Shown piece after piece: positions 33,713-41,377 of a stretch of 64,000 nt of DNA. Position numbers and translations under genes: made by a program. The DNA comes from Planococcus chinensis (lineage in GTDB: Bacteria > Bacillota > Bacilli > Bacillales_A > Planococcaceae): NCBI RefSeq assembly GCF_020071995.1, contig NZ_JABWTK010000001.1, forward strand, positions 248,001 through 312,000. The letters are read 5' to 3'. The first letter of the stretch is position 1, and each line of letters opens with the position of its first letter. The notes below the pieces were generated by a model. That model saw only the letters and a list, made by a program, of their open reading frames with translations, ran no database searches and had not been told where the DNA came from.

Positions 33713-33994
33713 ATGGAGATTAAGCAATTAAGTAACAGAGAACGTGAAGTTGCTGTCTTAGTCGCTAAAGGAAAAAAGGACGTGGAGATAGCAAAGCTGC
33801 TATTTATCAGCCGCAGAAGAGTAGGGGAATTGATTTTTAACATTAAAGAAAAGTGGGAGATTACTTCACGAGTTGAAATTGGAATTGGTGTTTATTATTT
33901 CGGCTGGCTTCATGCCCAGGAAGAACGTTCTATAGATCAAACTTCGAGGCCTCCCTTTTATACAATAAACCATTTTAAAGAAGTTCAAGTTTAG
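33713..33994 (+). CDS. Free-standing LuxR/GerE-type helix-turn-helix protein
   Basis: 93 residues. The first 60 form a LuxR-family HTH (LSNREREVAVLVAKGKKDVEIAKLL, then ISRRRVGELIFNIKEKW), with RRRVGEL in place of the usual TVKxH recognition helix. There is no receiver or ligand domain, only a short tail with aromatic residues. A GGGGGG SD precedes ATG 33713. It lies 15 bases before lanT, so it is co-transcribed with the exporter and may regulate the locus in the way stand-alone GerE-like proteins do. Confidence 0.75.
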   Translation: MEIKQLSNREREVAVLVAKGKKDVEIAKLLFISRRRVGELIFNIKEKWEITSRVEIGIGVYYFGWLHAQEERSIDQTSRPPFYTINHFKEVQV

Positions 33995-34009
33995 AAAGGG
34001 GAGGGATAT

Positions 34010-36181
34010 ATGGCTAGTAAAGTACCCTTCATCGAACAAATGGAACATAGTGAGTGCGGGCTTGCAAGCCTGGCCATGGTATTTGCGTTCCATGGAAAAT
34101 ACGTTTCGCTGGCTGAATTGCGAGAAAACTTTGGAGTGCCTAAAGGCGGAACTTCCTTGTATCAGCTGATGCTGATCGGGAAGCATTACGATTTAGACGT
34201 GAAAGGGTTTAAAGCTGCCAAAGAAGCTCTTATGGACATGACGCTCCCGGCAATTATCCATTGGGAAAATAAGCACTATGTTGTATTGGAATCCATTTCA
34301 AGAAAACACATTGTGGTGGTGGATCCAGCTTTAGGCAGAAGAAAAATCCGCCATGAAGAGTTCGATGAAAAATATACAGGCTTTGCTCTTTGTTTAACGC
34401 CAACGGAACAGTTTGTTAAAGGCAAGGGACCTTCGCATATCAAATTCTTTTTATCCTTTGCACTGAAAAAACCGAAATTGATTTTCTTGATTCTGTTCGG
34501 CTCTTTGGTTTTGCAGCTTTTCACCCTTGTAGTGCCATGGATGACTACTTGGATCACTGATAATATCATTGTGCCGAAAAATGGCGATGCAATGAGTTCG
34601 ATCGGTATTGGCTTGTTCGTGTTATTTATCAGTTTTCAAATTCTTTCATGGTTCAGAGGTTTCCTGGTTGCTAAACTGCAAACCAGCATCGACAAATCAC
34701 TGATGGAAACGTTTATCGGAAAACTGCTGACTTTGCCTTATAACTTCTTTGAAAATCGTTCGGTAGGTGAATTGCTGTTTCGCGCTAATTCCAATGTATA
34801 TATCAGGCAAATCCTATCCACAAAGGTTATTTCTTTTTTGATAGATGGTATTTTGGTCTTCACGTATTTAGCGATCATGTTTCAATATTCAATCCAAATG
34901 ACGACAACGGTGCTTTTAATCGGGATTACAGTGTTTGCTTTATTGGTGACCAGTACAAAAGTTTCGAGGAAATTATCGGATCAGGATGTTTCGGCCCAAT
35001 CAAAAGTGCAGAGAATCCTATCGGAAAGCATCAATGGAATCAGTGATATTAAAGTGATGGGCCTGGAGAACATGGTGTTTTCTGAATGGAAAGGCCTTTT
35101 CCACAGTCAATTGAAAACAGCGGAAAAACGCTCGATCTGGGTAGCATCCATTAATACCGTTGCTTCTTCTGTCCAGTTCATCCTTCCTGTTTTTCTGCTG
35201 TGGTACAGCAGTTCAGCCATTCTTGCAGGAACGATGACCTTAGGCACTGTGCTGGGTTTTAATGCTTTAGCAATGGCTTTCATTACACCTATTATCTCTA
35301 TTGGCAATGGATACGGCGAGCTGACTTATTTAGGATCCTATCTCCAGCGCCTATATGACGTCATGCAAGCCAAATCAGAAGTTGAAGATCAGAAAAACGA
35401 AGCATTGAAAATTCAAAACCCTGTCCTAAAAGGAGACATTGAGTTTGAAAATGTGTTTTTCCGGCATAATCACTTTAGTGAAATGGCCATCAAAGATGTC
35501 TCGTTTAAAATTTCTGCGGGAGAAAAAGTGGCGATTGTCGGATCTTCCGGATCTGGAAAAAGTACGGTTGTTAAATTGCTGTTAGGGCTCTATACCCCTA
35601 CAGCAGGAAAGATTAAATTTGATGGAAAAGAAAGCAGCATGATGAATATTGCGGCTTTGCGCAAATCCATGGGCGTTGTATTTCAGGAAGCCCGGCTCTT
35701 TAATAAGACAATCGCTGAAAATATCAGGGCGCAAAGAACCCATGTTGAAAAGAAAAATGTAATTGTGGCCGCCCAAAAAGCCAATATTTACAAAGAAATC
35801 ATGGATTTGCCCTTGAACTTTGACACGACGGTTTCTGAGTTCGGAGCGAACTTTTCCGGTGGCCAAAGGCAGCGCCTATTGATTGCACGGGGATTGGCCG
35901 CCGATCCGCCGATTCTGATTCTGGATGAAGCGACCAGCGCATTAGACACCTTATCAGAAAGTGTTATCGATCGTGAGCTCAACTATATGTCATGCACCCG
36001 GGTTGTCATTGCCCACCGGCTAAGTACAGTTCAAAATGCAGACAAAATCATCGTTATGGATAATGGCCAAATCGTGGAAATCGGCAATCACGAAGAATTA
36101 ACGAAAGAAAAAGGATATTACTACAATCTGTGTAAAGCCCAGACTTTGATAGGAGAGTTGAAAAATGAACGTTCAGCATAA
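34010..36181 (+). CDS. lanT: Lanthipeptide ABC exporter with C39 peptidase domain, LanT
   Basis: This 723-residue protein has an N-terminal C39 peptidase (about 1-130) with catalytic C16 (SECGLASLAMV), H89 (NKHYVVL) and D105 (VVDPALGR). A six-span ABC exporter domain (about 150-440) and a nucleotide-binding domain (about 475-720) follow, with Walker A GSSGSGKST, signature FSGGQRQRLL and ILDEATSALD. It should cut the modified precursors after the GA of the leader and export them, as CylB does. It probably also handles the cysteine-free third peptide, which carries the same leader end. The stop overlaps the start of the protease gene by 17 bases. Confidence 0.94.
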   Translation: MASKVPFIEQMEHSECGLASLAMVFAFHGKYVSLAELRENFGVPKGGTSLYQLMLIGKHYDLDVKGFKAAKEALMDMTLPAIIHWENKHYVVLESISRKHIVVVDPALGRRKIRHEEFDEKYTGFALCLTPTEQFVKGKGPSHIKFFLSFALKKPKLIFLILFGSLVLQLFTLVVPWMTTWITDNIIVPKNGDAMSSIGIGLFVLFISFQILSWFRGFLVAKLQTSIDKSLMETFIGKLLTLPYNFFENRSVGELLFRANSNVYIRQILSTKVISFLIDGILVFTYLAIMFQYSIQMTTTVLLIGITVFALLVTSTKVSRKLSDQDVSAQSKVQRILSESINGISDIKVMGLENMVFSEWKGLFHSQLKTAEKRSIWVASINTVASSVQFILPVFLLWYSSSAILAGTMTLGTVLGFNALAMAFITPIISIGNGYGELTYLGSYLQRLYDVMQAKSEVEDQKNEALKIQNPVLKGDIEFENVFFRHNHFSEMAIKDVSFKISAGEKVAIVGSSGSGKSTVVKLLLGLYTPTAGKIKFDGKESSMMNIAALRKSMGVVFQEARLFNKTIAENIRAQRTHVEKKNVIVAAQKANIYKEIMDLPLNFDTTVSEFGANFSGGQRQRLLIARGLAADPPILILDEATSALDTLSESVIDRELNYMSCTRVVIAHRLSTVQNADKIIVMDNGQIVEIGNHEELTKEKGYYYNLCKAQTLIGELKNERSA

Positions 36182-37619
36182 ATTGCCAAAAGCACTGGCA
36201 GGAATTTTGGCTTTAAGTGTCAGCATGAGCTGTTTAACGCCTTCTGCCCAGGCTGCCGGATTCCCTAAACTACCGGTTCAAGCGGAAGAAGAAGCGAAAA
36301 TGATTTATCTGTTTCAAGAAGGTACAAATCTGCGGATGATTGCTGAAGATATCCAAGGAATCGATCCCGGTGCGTCAATCGATGCGGTCCAAGAAATTGA
36401 AACCTTGACGGTAAAAGCTTCCAATCCCGCTCAAAGCAAGAAAATCAAGAAGCATGTTCAAAATGAATTCGGAACGCTGATTACGGAAAAAGGGGAAGAC
36501 CAGACCGTTAAAGCGGGGGATGTCCGGCCAAGCAGTATGCCGCCTGTTTCAACTTTAACGTCGCTGGCTGCCGTTTCCGCTTCTCAAGACATGGAGAATG
36601 AAGAAGATTCCACTTATACAAAATGGCTATGGGATATTGAACTCGTCACTCAAAATGGAGCAAGCCGGGATATAGAAAGCGGAAACCACGGCGTAAAAGT
36701 CGGGATTGTAGACAGTGGCGTGGATTTCAATCATCCGGATTTAAAGGCGAATATTGTTTCGAAGGGCCGATCCTTCGTTGATGGAGTGGCAGATACGCAG
36801 GATTATATGGGACATGGCACGATGGTAGCAGGTTCGATTGCTGCCAACGGCCATATAAAAGGGATTGCCCCGGAAATCGGAATAGTTCCCTATAAAGTGT
36901 TCCACACTGGAAATGCCGATTCAAGCGACGTTATTGAAGCCATTGTAGCGGCTGCGAACGACGACATGGACGTGATTAACTTAAGCTTAGGTGTTTACAA
37001 ATCCTTAAAGAACAAGGACGAAAAAGCTGTTTATGAAGCATACAAACGTGCATTGAAATATGCAGAAAAAGAAAATAGCTTTGTCGTTGCATCTTCAGGT
37101 ACGGAAAGTGCCGGATACGATATTTTCAACGCGAAAAAACTGGCAGCTGCCCGAGGGTTCTCGAAAGATGCTCAGCTCCACATGCCCGGGGGGCTAGATG
37201 ACGTGTTTACAGTAGCTGCAACCAACAAAGACAATGCGTTAACTTTTTACTCTAACTATGGAAAGAATGTATCAATTGGTGCGCCAGGAGGGGATTACGG
37301 CCCTCTTGCCGATCAGGGTCTCTATGATGTCAGGCATATGACCCTTACGACTTATCCGACTAATTTGATGCAGTCAATAACAAGCGAGTACGCCGGATTT
37401 GAAAAAGGCTATGAATTCATGACCGGCACTTCTTTAGCAGCACCTAAAGTTTCGGCAACAGCGGCCCTTGTAATTGCTGAATATGAAGAAATGCATGGGA
37501 AAAAACCTAAAGTCCATGAAGTTAAAAAAATCCTCGAAAAAGGTGCTCTGAAGGGCGACAAAAAGAGCTTTGGAGCAGGAATCGTCAATGCCTACAACTC
37601 TCTTGCCTTGATTAAATAA
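36165..37619 (+). CDS. lanP: Subtilisin-like lanthipeptide leader protease, LanP (CylA-like)
   Basis: This 484-residue protein has a Sec signal peptide (cleavage near residue 31, AQA), a propeptide-like region (about 45-145) and an S8 catalytic domain with D183 (GIVDSGVDFNHPD), H217 (MGHGTMVAGS) and S423 (MTGTSLAAPKVS). The oxyanion-hole asparagine of subtilisins, normally in AAGN, is replaced by T313 in VVASSGTESAG, which is unusual. By analogy with CylA it should remove the SDVNAE and SDVAPE hexapeptides outside the cell after a glutamate. Translation is coupled to lanT by a 17-base overlap. Confidence 0.92.
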   Translation: MNVQHKLPKALAGILALSVSMSCLTPSAQAAGFPKLPVQAEEEAKMIYLFQEGTNLRMIAEDIQGIDPGASIDAVQEIETLTVKASNPAQSKKIKKHVQNEFGTLITEKGEDQTVKAGDVRPSSMPPVSTLTSLAAVSASQDMENEEDSTYTKWLWDIELVTQNGASRDIESGNHGVKVGIVDSGVDFNHPDLKANIVSKGRSFVDGVADTQDYMGHGTMVAGSIAANGHIKGIAPEIGIVPYKVFHTGNADSSDVIEAIVAAANDDMDVINLSLGVYKSLKNKDEKAVYEAYKRALKYAEKENSFVVASSGTESAGYDIFNAKKLAAARGFSKDAQLHMPGGLDDVFTVAATNKDNALTFYSNYGKNVSIGAPGGDYGPLADQGLYDVRHMTLTTYPTNLMQSITSEYAGFEKGYEFMTGTSLAAPKVSATAALVIAEYEEMHGKKPKVHEVKKILEKGALKGDKKSFGAGIVNAYNSLALIK

Positions 37620-37645
37620 ATGAAGAAGTAAAAGGAGGAAGCAAA

Positions 37646-37834
37646 ATGAAGAATAATTTACTTGGTTTTCTGCGAAAGAAAGAAACTTCACTGAAAACGG
37701 ATCATCATTTAGTTGAACTATCCAATGAAGAAATGATGGGAGTGGAAGGGGCGTCAAGTGAATATTTAGCTCATTTCTATGAGCAGGATAAAATCAAAGG
37801 CTTGTTCGATCCCATTTACCAAAAAGTATTGTAA
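37646..37834 (+). CDS. Third leader-bearing peptide of the locus, without cysteine
   Basis: A 62-residue peptide whose first 36 residues end in HLVELSNEEMMGVEGA, the same leader type as the two lanthipeptide precursors. The 26-residue remainder (SSEYLAHFYEQDK, then IKGLFDPIYQKVL) has no cysteine, so no lanthionine can form. AAAGGAGG lies well placed before the ATG. It is the last gene of the lanT-lanP operon. LanT could still cleave and export it. Possible roles are signal peptide, immunity peptide or an accessory toxin; none is shown. Confidence 0.8.
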   Translation: MKNNLLGFLRKKETSLKTDHHLVELSNEEMMGVEGASSEYLAHFYEQDKIKGLFDPIYQKVL

Positions 37835-37837
37835 AAA

Positions 37838-37871
37838 AGAAGCCATTCAGCAATTTCACTGAATGGCTTCT
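37838..37871. terminator. Shared bidirectional terminator
   Basis: AGAAGCCATTCAG pairs perfectly with CTGAATGGCTTCT around an eight-base loop, with T runs on the minus strand and A/T tracts on the other. It ends both the lan operon and the convergent peptide gene. Confidence 0.85.
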
Positions 37872-37883
37872 GATAAAAACCTA

Positions 37884-38057
37884 TTAAACAGTATCGTTTT
37901 CTCGATCCAATAGATCTATTATGATAGGAACATTTAGTTCACTGACTTCAGTAGAAGTTCCAATGTTGATCTCAGTAGGTTGGGAAGCAGTGGCAGAATA
38001 ATCAGCGGCAGCAGCAAGAGAAGCGATGATTGTAAGAGAAACAAGTAATTTTTTCAT
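37884..38057 (-). CDS. 57-residue secreted peptide, pheromone-precursor candidate
   Basis: The frame starts at ATG 38057, behind AAGGGGA. It has a typical signal peptide (MKKLLVSLTIIASLAAAA), then a polar stretch SQPTEINIGTSTEVSELN and a C-terminal part VPIIIDLLDRENDTV. The size and plan match precursors of RRNPP signal peptides such as PapR and Phr, in which a short C-terminal piece is the active pheromone. A TPR-type regulator sits at the other end of the same locus. Its role is inferred from plan and position only. Confidence 0.65.
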   Translation of the reverse strand: MKKLLVSLTIIASLAAAADYSATASQPTEINIGTSTEVSELNVPIIIDLLDRENDTV

Positions 38058-38243
38058 TAGTATTAATCCCCTTTTTGTTTAAGTATTTTTTCTTGTATTC
38101 ATCATAAGACGGAAGCTTAGTTGAAAATAATTAGTAAAATTAGCTCTTTTATTTCGTCTGAAAACTTATATTTAAACAAGTTTTTTTACCCAAAAACTTT
38201 AATTTCTGCATAACTTAGAATGAAAATGAGAAAGGAGAACAAA

Positions 38244-38672
38244 ATGGAAATTGCTTACCCGTTTACGATTTACAAAAATGCGGAAGAGGACTTGTTGGCA
38301 GCCGGAAGCAAGCCCTTAATCCACGTGAATACACTTGCCCAGATCTGCTTCCGCGCTTTTTCACAGGCGCCGGATTTTCCAAAACCCGAAATTGTCATCC
38401 TGGATCATCAAGCCGTGGAAGGCATCAGCCAGCCGGGCCGGTTCGAACTGGATTTTGATCACAATTACTTTAAAAAAACTGGGGAAATCGGTTCAGAGCT
38501 GGCAAAAGAAAAAAGATTTCGGTTGGGTCTTTCGCATGAAAAGAACACCGATGAAAAGCAAGTGCTTGAAAGCTACGAAAAGGCGGTTCTGCTGCACGGG
38601 GAGCTGTCAATTGTCTTCGAAAACAGGCAAGTGAATTCAAAAGAAACGGCCATTCAGTGGATTACAGACTAA
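38244..38672 (+). CDS. Protein of unknown function upstream of an ABC exporter
   Basis: About 142 residues, cytoplasmic by composition, with no signal or membrane segment. Mixed alpha/beta character is suggested by EIVILDHQAVEG and GRFELDFDHNYF. GAAAGGAG precedes ATG 38244. It is followed within 15 bases by a tiny membrane peptide and then the ABC exporter genes, so it is the first gene of that operon. I do not recognise the family. A role in self-protection against the lanthipeptide is possible but unproven. Confidence 0.6.
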   Translation: MEIAYPFTIYKNAEEDLLAAGSKPLIHVNTLAQICFRAFSQAPDFPKPEIVILDHQAVEGISQPGRFELDFDHNYFKKTGEIGSELAKEKRFRLGLSHEKNTDEKQVLESYEKAVLLHGELSIVFENRQVNSKETAIQWITD

Positions 38673-38685
38673 GGAGATGAGTTGG

Positions 38686-38763
38686 ATGAACAAGTTATGG
38701 CAATACGCATTGTGTGTACTGGCGGGTGTGCTGGTCATTGTCGTGTATAAAGCATTTTTCTAA
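38686..38763 (+). CDS. 25-residue single-span membrane peptide
   Basis: ATG 38686, nine bases after AAGGAG, starts MNKLWQYALCVLAGVLVIVVYKAFF, which is a membrane span and little else. It lies between the unknown 142-residue protein and the ABC ATPase. Such microproteins often modulate a transporter coded beside them. It was too short for routine gene finding. Confidence 0.55.
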   Translation: MNKLWQYALCVLAGVLVIVVYKAFF

Positions 38764-38779
38764 AGAGAGGGAGATTAGG

Positions 38780-39664
38780 ATGAACCTGACGATCAACGAT
38801 TTAAACAAGCATTTCGGACCTTACCACGCGGTAAAGAACTTGTCTTTATCGGTCAACCAAGGCGAAGCCGTGGGGCTGCTGGGAAGAAACGGAGCGGGGA
38901 AAACCACGACAATCCGGATGATTCTCGGGTTATTGCAGCAGGAAAGCGGCAGCATTGAATGGGGAGGCCGGCCGTTTTCCCGCAAAGAAGTGAAACTCGG
39001 ATATCTGCCGGAGGAAAGAGGGCTGTACCCCAAGATGAACATGCTCGACCAATTGGTGTATTTCGGCCAATTGGAAGGCATGAGCAAGCGCGCCGCCAAA
39101 CAGGAAGCCTTGAAATGGATCGAGCGCCTGGGAATCAGTGAGTACCTCAAAAAAGACACCGGGGATTTATCAAAAGGAAACCAGCAAAAAATTCAATTGA
39201 TCGCGGCGCTGATGCACGATCCGGACCTGATCATCCTGGATGAGCCTTTCAGCGGTTTGGATCCGGTCAATGCACAAATGCTCGAAAGTGTGATCGAAGA
39301 TTTGATCGGGCTGAAGAAAACGCTGATCTTTTCGAGCCACCGGATGGAAAGCGTGGAATCGTTCTGCGACCGCGTGTATTTGATGAAGCACGGCGAAGTG
39401 GTGCTGTCGGGCGCCATTTCAGACATCAAAACACGGTACGGCTTCAAGTATGTGAATATTGAATCTTCGCAGCCGCTAGAGGAACATTTAGTGGGGCTGC
39501 AGACGGATTTCGTGAAAAAAGGAAGAGAATATCAATTGCAGGTCAGTTCCATGGAACAGGGGCTGCACCTCATCGAGAAACTGAAAAGCTTGGTGGCGAT
39601 CCGGAAAATCGGCATCGCTGACCCGTCGCTCAACCAAATATTTATTGAAAAGGCAGGGGATTAA
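38780..39664 (+). CDS. ABC exporter ATPase, NatA-like
   Basis: This 294-residue ATPase has Walker A GRNGAGKTTT, signature LSKGNQQKIQ and Walker B LIILDEPFSGLDP followed by the switch histidine in IFSSHRMESVE. The C-terminal 80 residues form the extension typical of drug and antibiotic exporter ATPases (NatA/CcmA/YhaQ group). It pairs with the permease coded three bases downstream. NatAB-type systems export Na+ or peptides; the position next to a lanthipeptide locus makes immunity worth testing. AGAGAGGGAG precedes ATG 38780. Confidence 0.9.
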   Translation: MNLTINDLNKHFGPYHAVKNLSLSVNQGEAVGLLGRNGAGKTTTIRMILGLLQQESGSIEWGGRPFSRKEVKLGYLPEERGLYPKMNMLDQLVYFGQLEGMSKRAAKQEALKWIERLGISEYLKKDTGDLSKGNQQKIQLIAALMHDPDLIILDEPFSGLDPVNAQMLESVIEDLIGLKKTLIFSSHRMESVESFCDRVYLMKHGEVVLSGAISDIKTRYGFKYVNIESSQPLEEHLVGLQTDFVKKGREYQLQVSSMEQGLHLIEKLKSLVAIRKIGIADPSLNQIFIEKAGD

Positions 39665-39666
39665 CG

Positions 39667-40875
39667 ATGAGAAACTTCTATTTGGTCTTCAAGCAATCGT
39701 TCCGGGAAAGAGTGACATCCAAGTCGTACCTGACGACAACGCTCGCCTTGATCCTGATTTCCATCTTCGCCATTTCGCTGCCGAGCCTACTCGAGAATTT
39801 TGCAGACGCGAAAGAGGAAGTGGCGGTCATCTCCAACGCGCCGGAGATCCAGCTGGCGGAACTGGAAGGGCAATTGACAGACTGGGAGTGGAAAGAAGGA
39901 ACGGACAGCCAGGTGAGTTCGTTGAAGGAAGATGCCCAGGAAGGAAAAATTGCGGGCTTGTACATAATCGATAAAGGCGAAAGCAATTATTCCGTCACGT
40001 ACTTCTCAAAAAACAACGACGTCGTCTTGAATTCGTCGCTGTCTCAGTATCTGCAAGCGAAAAATACGCAACGGATTGCCGACAGCAACGGCATATCGGC
40101 GGCTGACCAGCAAGCCCTGTTCGTGCCAGTCGCCATGGAAAAAGGGTCGTTCACTTCAGAGAACGAAGTTTCGGTCTTTGTGATTTACTTGATGCTGATG
40201 TTCATCTTGATGGCGGTCATGATGTACGGCACCACCATTGCCACCGGCGTCGCCTCGGAAAAAGCGTCGCGCGTCATGGAAGTGATGGTGACTAAAGTGA
40301 ACCCGCTGGCGATGATCTTCGGAAAAATTTTCGGCATTGCGCTGGCGAGCCTCGTGCAGTTTGCGGCTTTCTTCGGATCAGTCGCGCTGTATTTGAAATC
40401 AGGAATCGTGGAACCGGCACAGAGCCTCGGAAACTTTGAATTGAATCTTTCGGCTTTGACCATCGAGCACTGCGTGTACTTCTTTATCTTCTTCTTACTG
40501 GGATATTTGTTATATGCCTCCCTGTATGCGGTATTTGGTTCGATGGTGAGCCGTCCCGAAGAACTCAACGGCACAACGATGCCGATTTCCATCCTGTTGA
40601 TGGTCAGCGCTTTTTCCGGCATCCTGTTCGTACTTGATGACCCGACTTCGACGCTGTCGAAGTTCATGGCAACATTCCCGTTTACGTCGCCATTCAATAT
40701 GATCATCCTGATTATGAAAGATGCGGCTTCGTTTGCGGAAATCAGCCTGTCCATCGGGCTGCTTGTCCTGACCACATTTGCATTCGGCTATTTTGCAGCC
40801 AAAGTCTACCCGAAAGGCATCCTGCACTTCGGGGAGAACTTGAAACTGCGCCAGCTGATCATGAGAAAGTCATAA
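39667..40875 (+). CDS. ABC exporter permease, NatB/YhaP-like (ABC-2 type)
   Basis: This 402-residue permease has one membrane span near the N-terminus (about 20-40), an extracytoplasmic domain (about 45-165) and five or more spans in the C-terminal half, including the conserved segment VMMYGTTIATGVASEKASRVMEVM. That layout is the ABC2_membrane_3 family of NatB, YhaP and linearmycin-type exporters. It starts three bases after the ATPase stop and ends at a terminator. The substrate is unknown. Confidence 0.88.
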   Translation: MRNFYLVFKQSFRERVTSKSYLTTTLALILISIFAISLPSLLENFADAKEEVAVISNAPEIQLAELEGQLTDWEWKEGTDSQVSSLKEDAQEGKIAGLYIIDKGESNYSVTYFSKNNDVVLNSSLSQYLQAKNTQRIADSNGISAADQQALFVPVAMEKGSFTSENEVSVFVIYLMLMFILMAVMMYGTTIATGVASEKASRVMEVMVTKVNPLAMIFGKIFGIALASLVQFAAFFGSVALYLKSGIVEPAQSLGNFELNLSALTIEHCVYFFIFFLLGYLLYASLYAVFGSMVSRPEELNGTTMPISILLMVSAFSGILFVLDDPTSTLSKFMATFPFTSPFNMIILIMKDAASFAEISLSIGLLVLTTFAFGYFAAKVYPKGILHFGENLKLRQLIMRKS

Positions 40876-40891
40876 GAATAGGCACAAGAAA

Positions 40892-40932
40892 ATGAAGAGA
40901 CACGCCGCATGCGCGGTGCTGTCTCTTCCCTT
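40892..40932 (+). terminator. Terminator after the ABC exporter
   Basis: GAAGAGACA pairs with TGTCTCTTC with an inner GCCGC/GCGGT part, followed by CCCTTTC. Confidence 0.65.
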
Positions 40933-41012
40933 TCTGTTCGAAAAGAAGGAATCGGGAATTTTAAAGGGAATCAATAAAAGAAGTCATAATTGGCAGAAGA
41001 AGGAGGGTTCAC

Positions 41013-41309
41013 ATGATTTTAGAGGCTGCAGTTCTTTACGTAAAACCGGGCATGGAGAAAGAGTACGAAGAGGCTTTTCGACAAGCATCTGCGATTATTT
41101 CTTCGATGAACGGCTACTTGTCCCACGAATTGCAGCGGTGCATGGAAGTGACAGGGAAGTATTTGCTGCTAGTGGAATGGGAAAGATTAGAAGACCATAC
41201 TGTAGGGTTCAGGCAATCTCCTGAATACTTGGAATGGAAGCGATTGTTGCATCCCTTTTATGAACCGTTTCCGGTTGTGGAGCATTTTGAGAAACTCGAT
41301 CTTACATAA
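41013..41309 (+). CDS. Antibiotic biosynthesis monooxygenase (ABM) domain protein
   Basis: 98 residues with the ABM ferredoxin-like fold pattern: ILEAAVLYVKPGMEKEYEEAF at the N-terminus, MNGYLSHELQRC, then YLLLVEWERLEDHTVGFRQSPEY. ABM proteins are small dimers acting as monooxygenases or of unknown activity; despite the name, most are not involved in antibiotic synthesis. GAAGGAGG precedes the ATG. The gene is monocistronic. Confidence 0.85.
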   Translation: MILEAAVLYVKPGMEKEYEEAFRQASAIISSMNGYLSHELQRCMEVTGKYLLLVEWERLEDHTVGFRQSPEYLEWKRLLHPFYEPFPVVEHFEKLDLT

Positions 41310-41327
41310 AATTTCGTTATTGCTTGG

Positions 41328-41362
41328 AAAGAAGATGCCGTTACAAGCATCTTCTTTTTTAT
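41328..41362. terminator. Bidirectional terminator
   Basis: AAAGAAGATGC pairs with GCATCTTCTTT around eight bases, followed by TTTTT. It lies between convergent genes. Confidence 0.8.
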
Positions 41363-41377
41363 AGTGGACGGTTTGGC

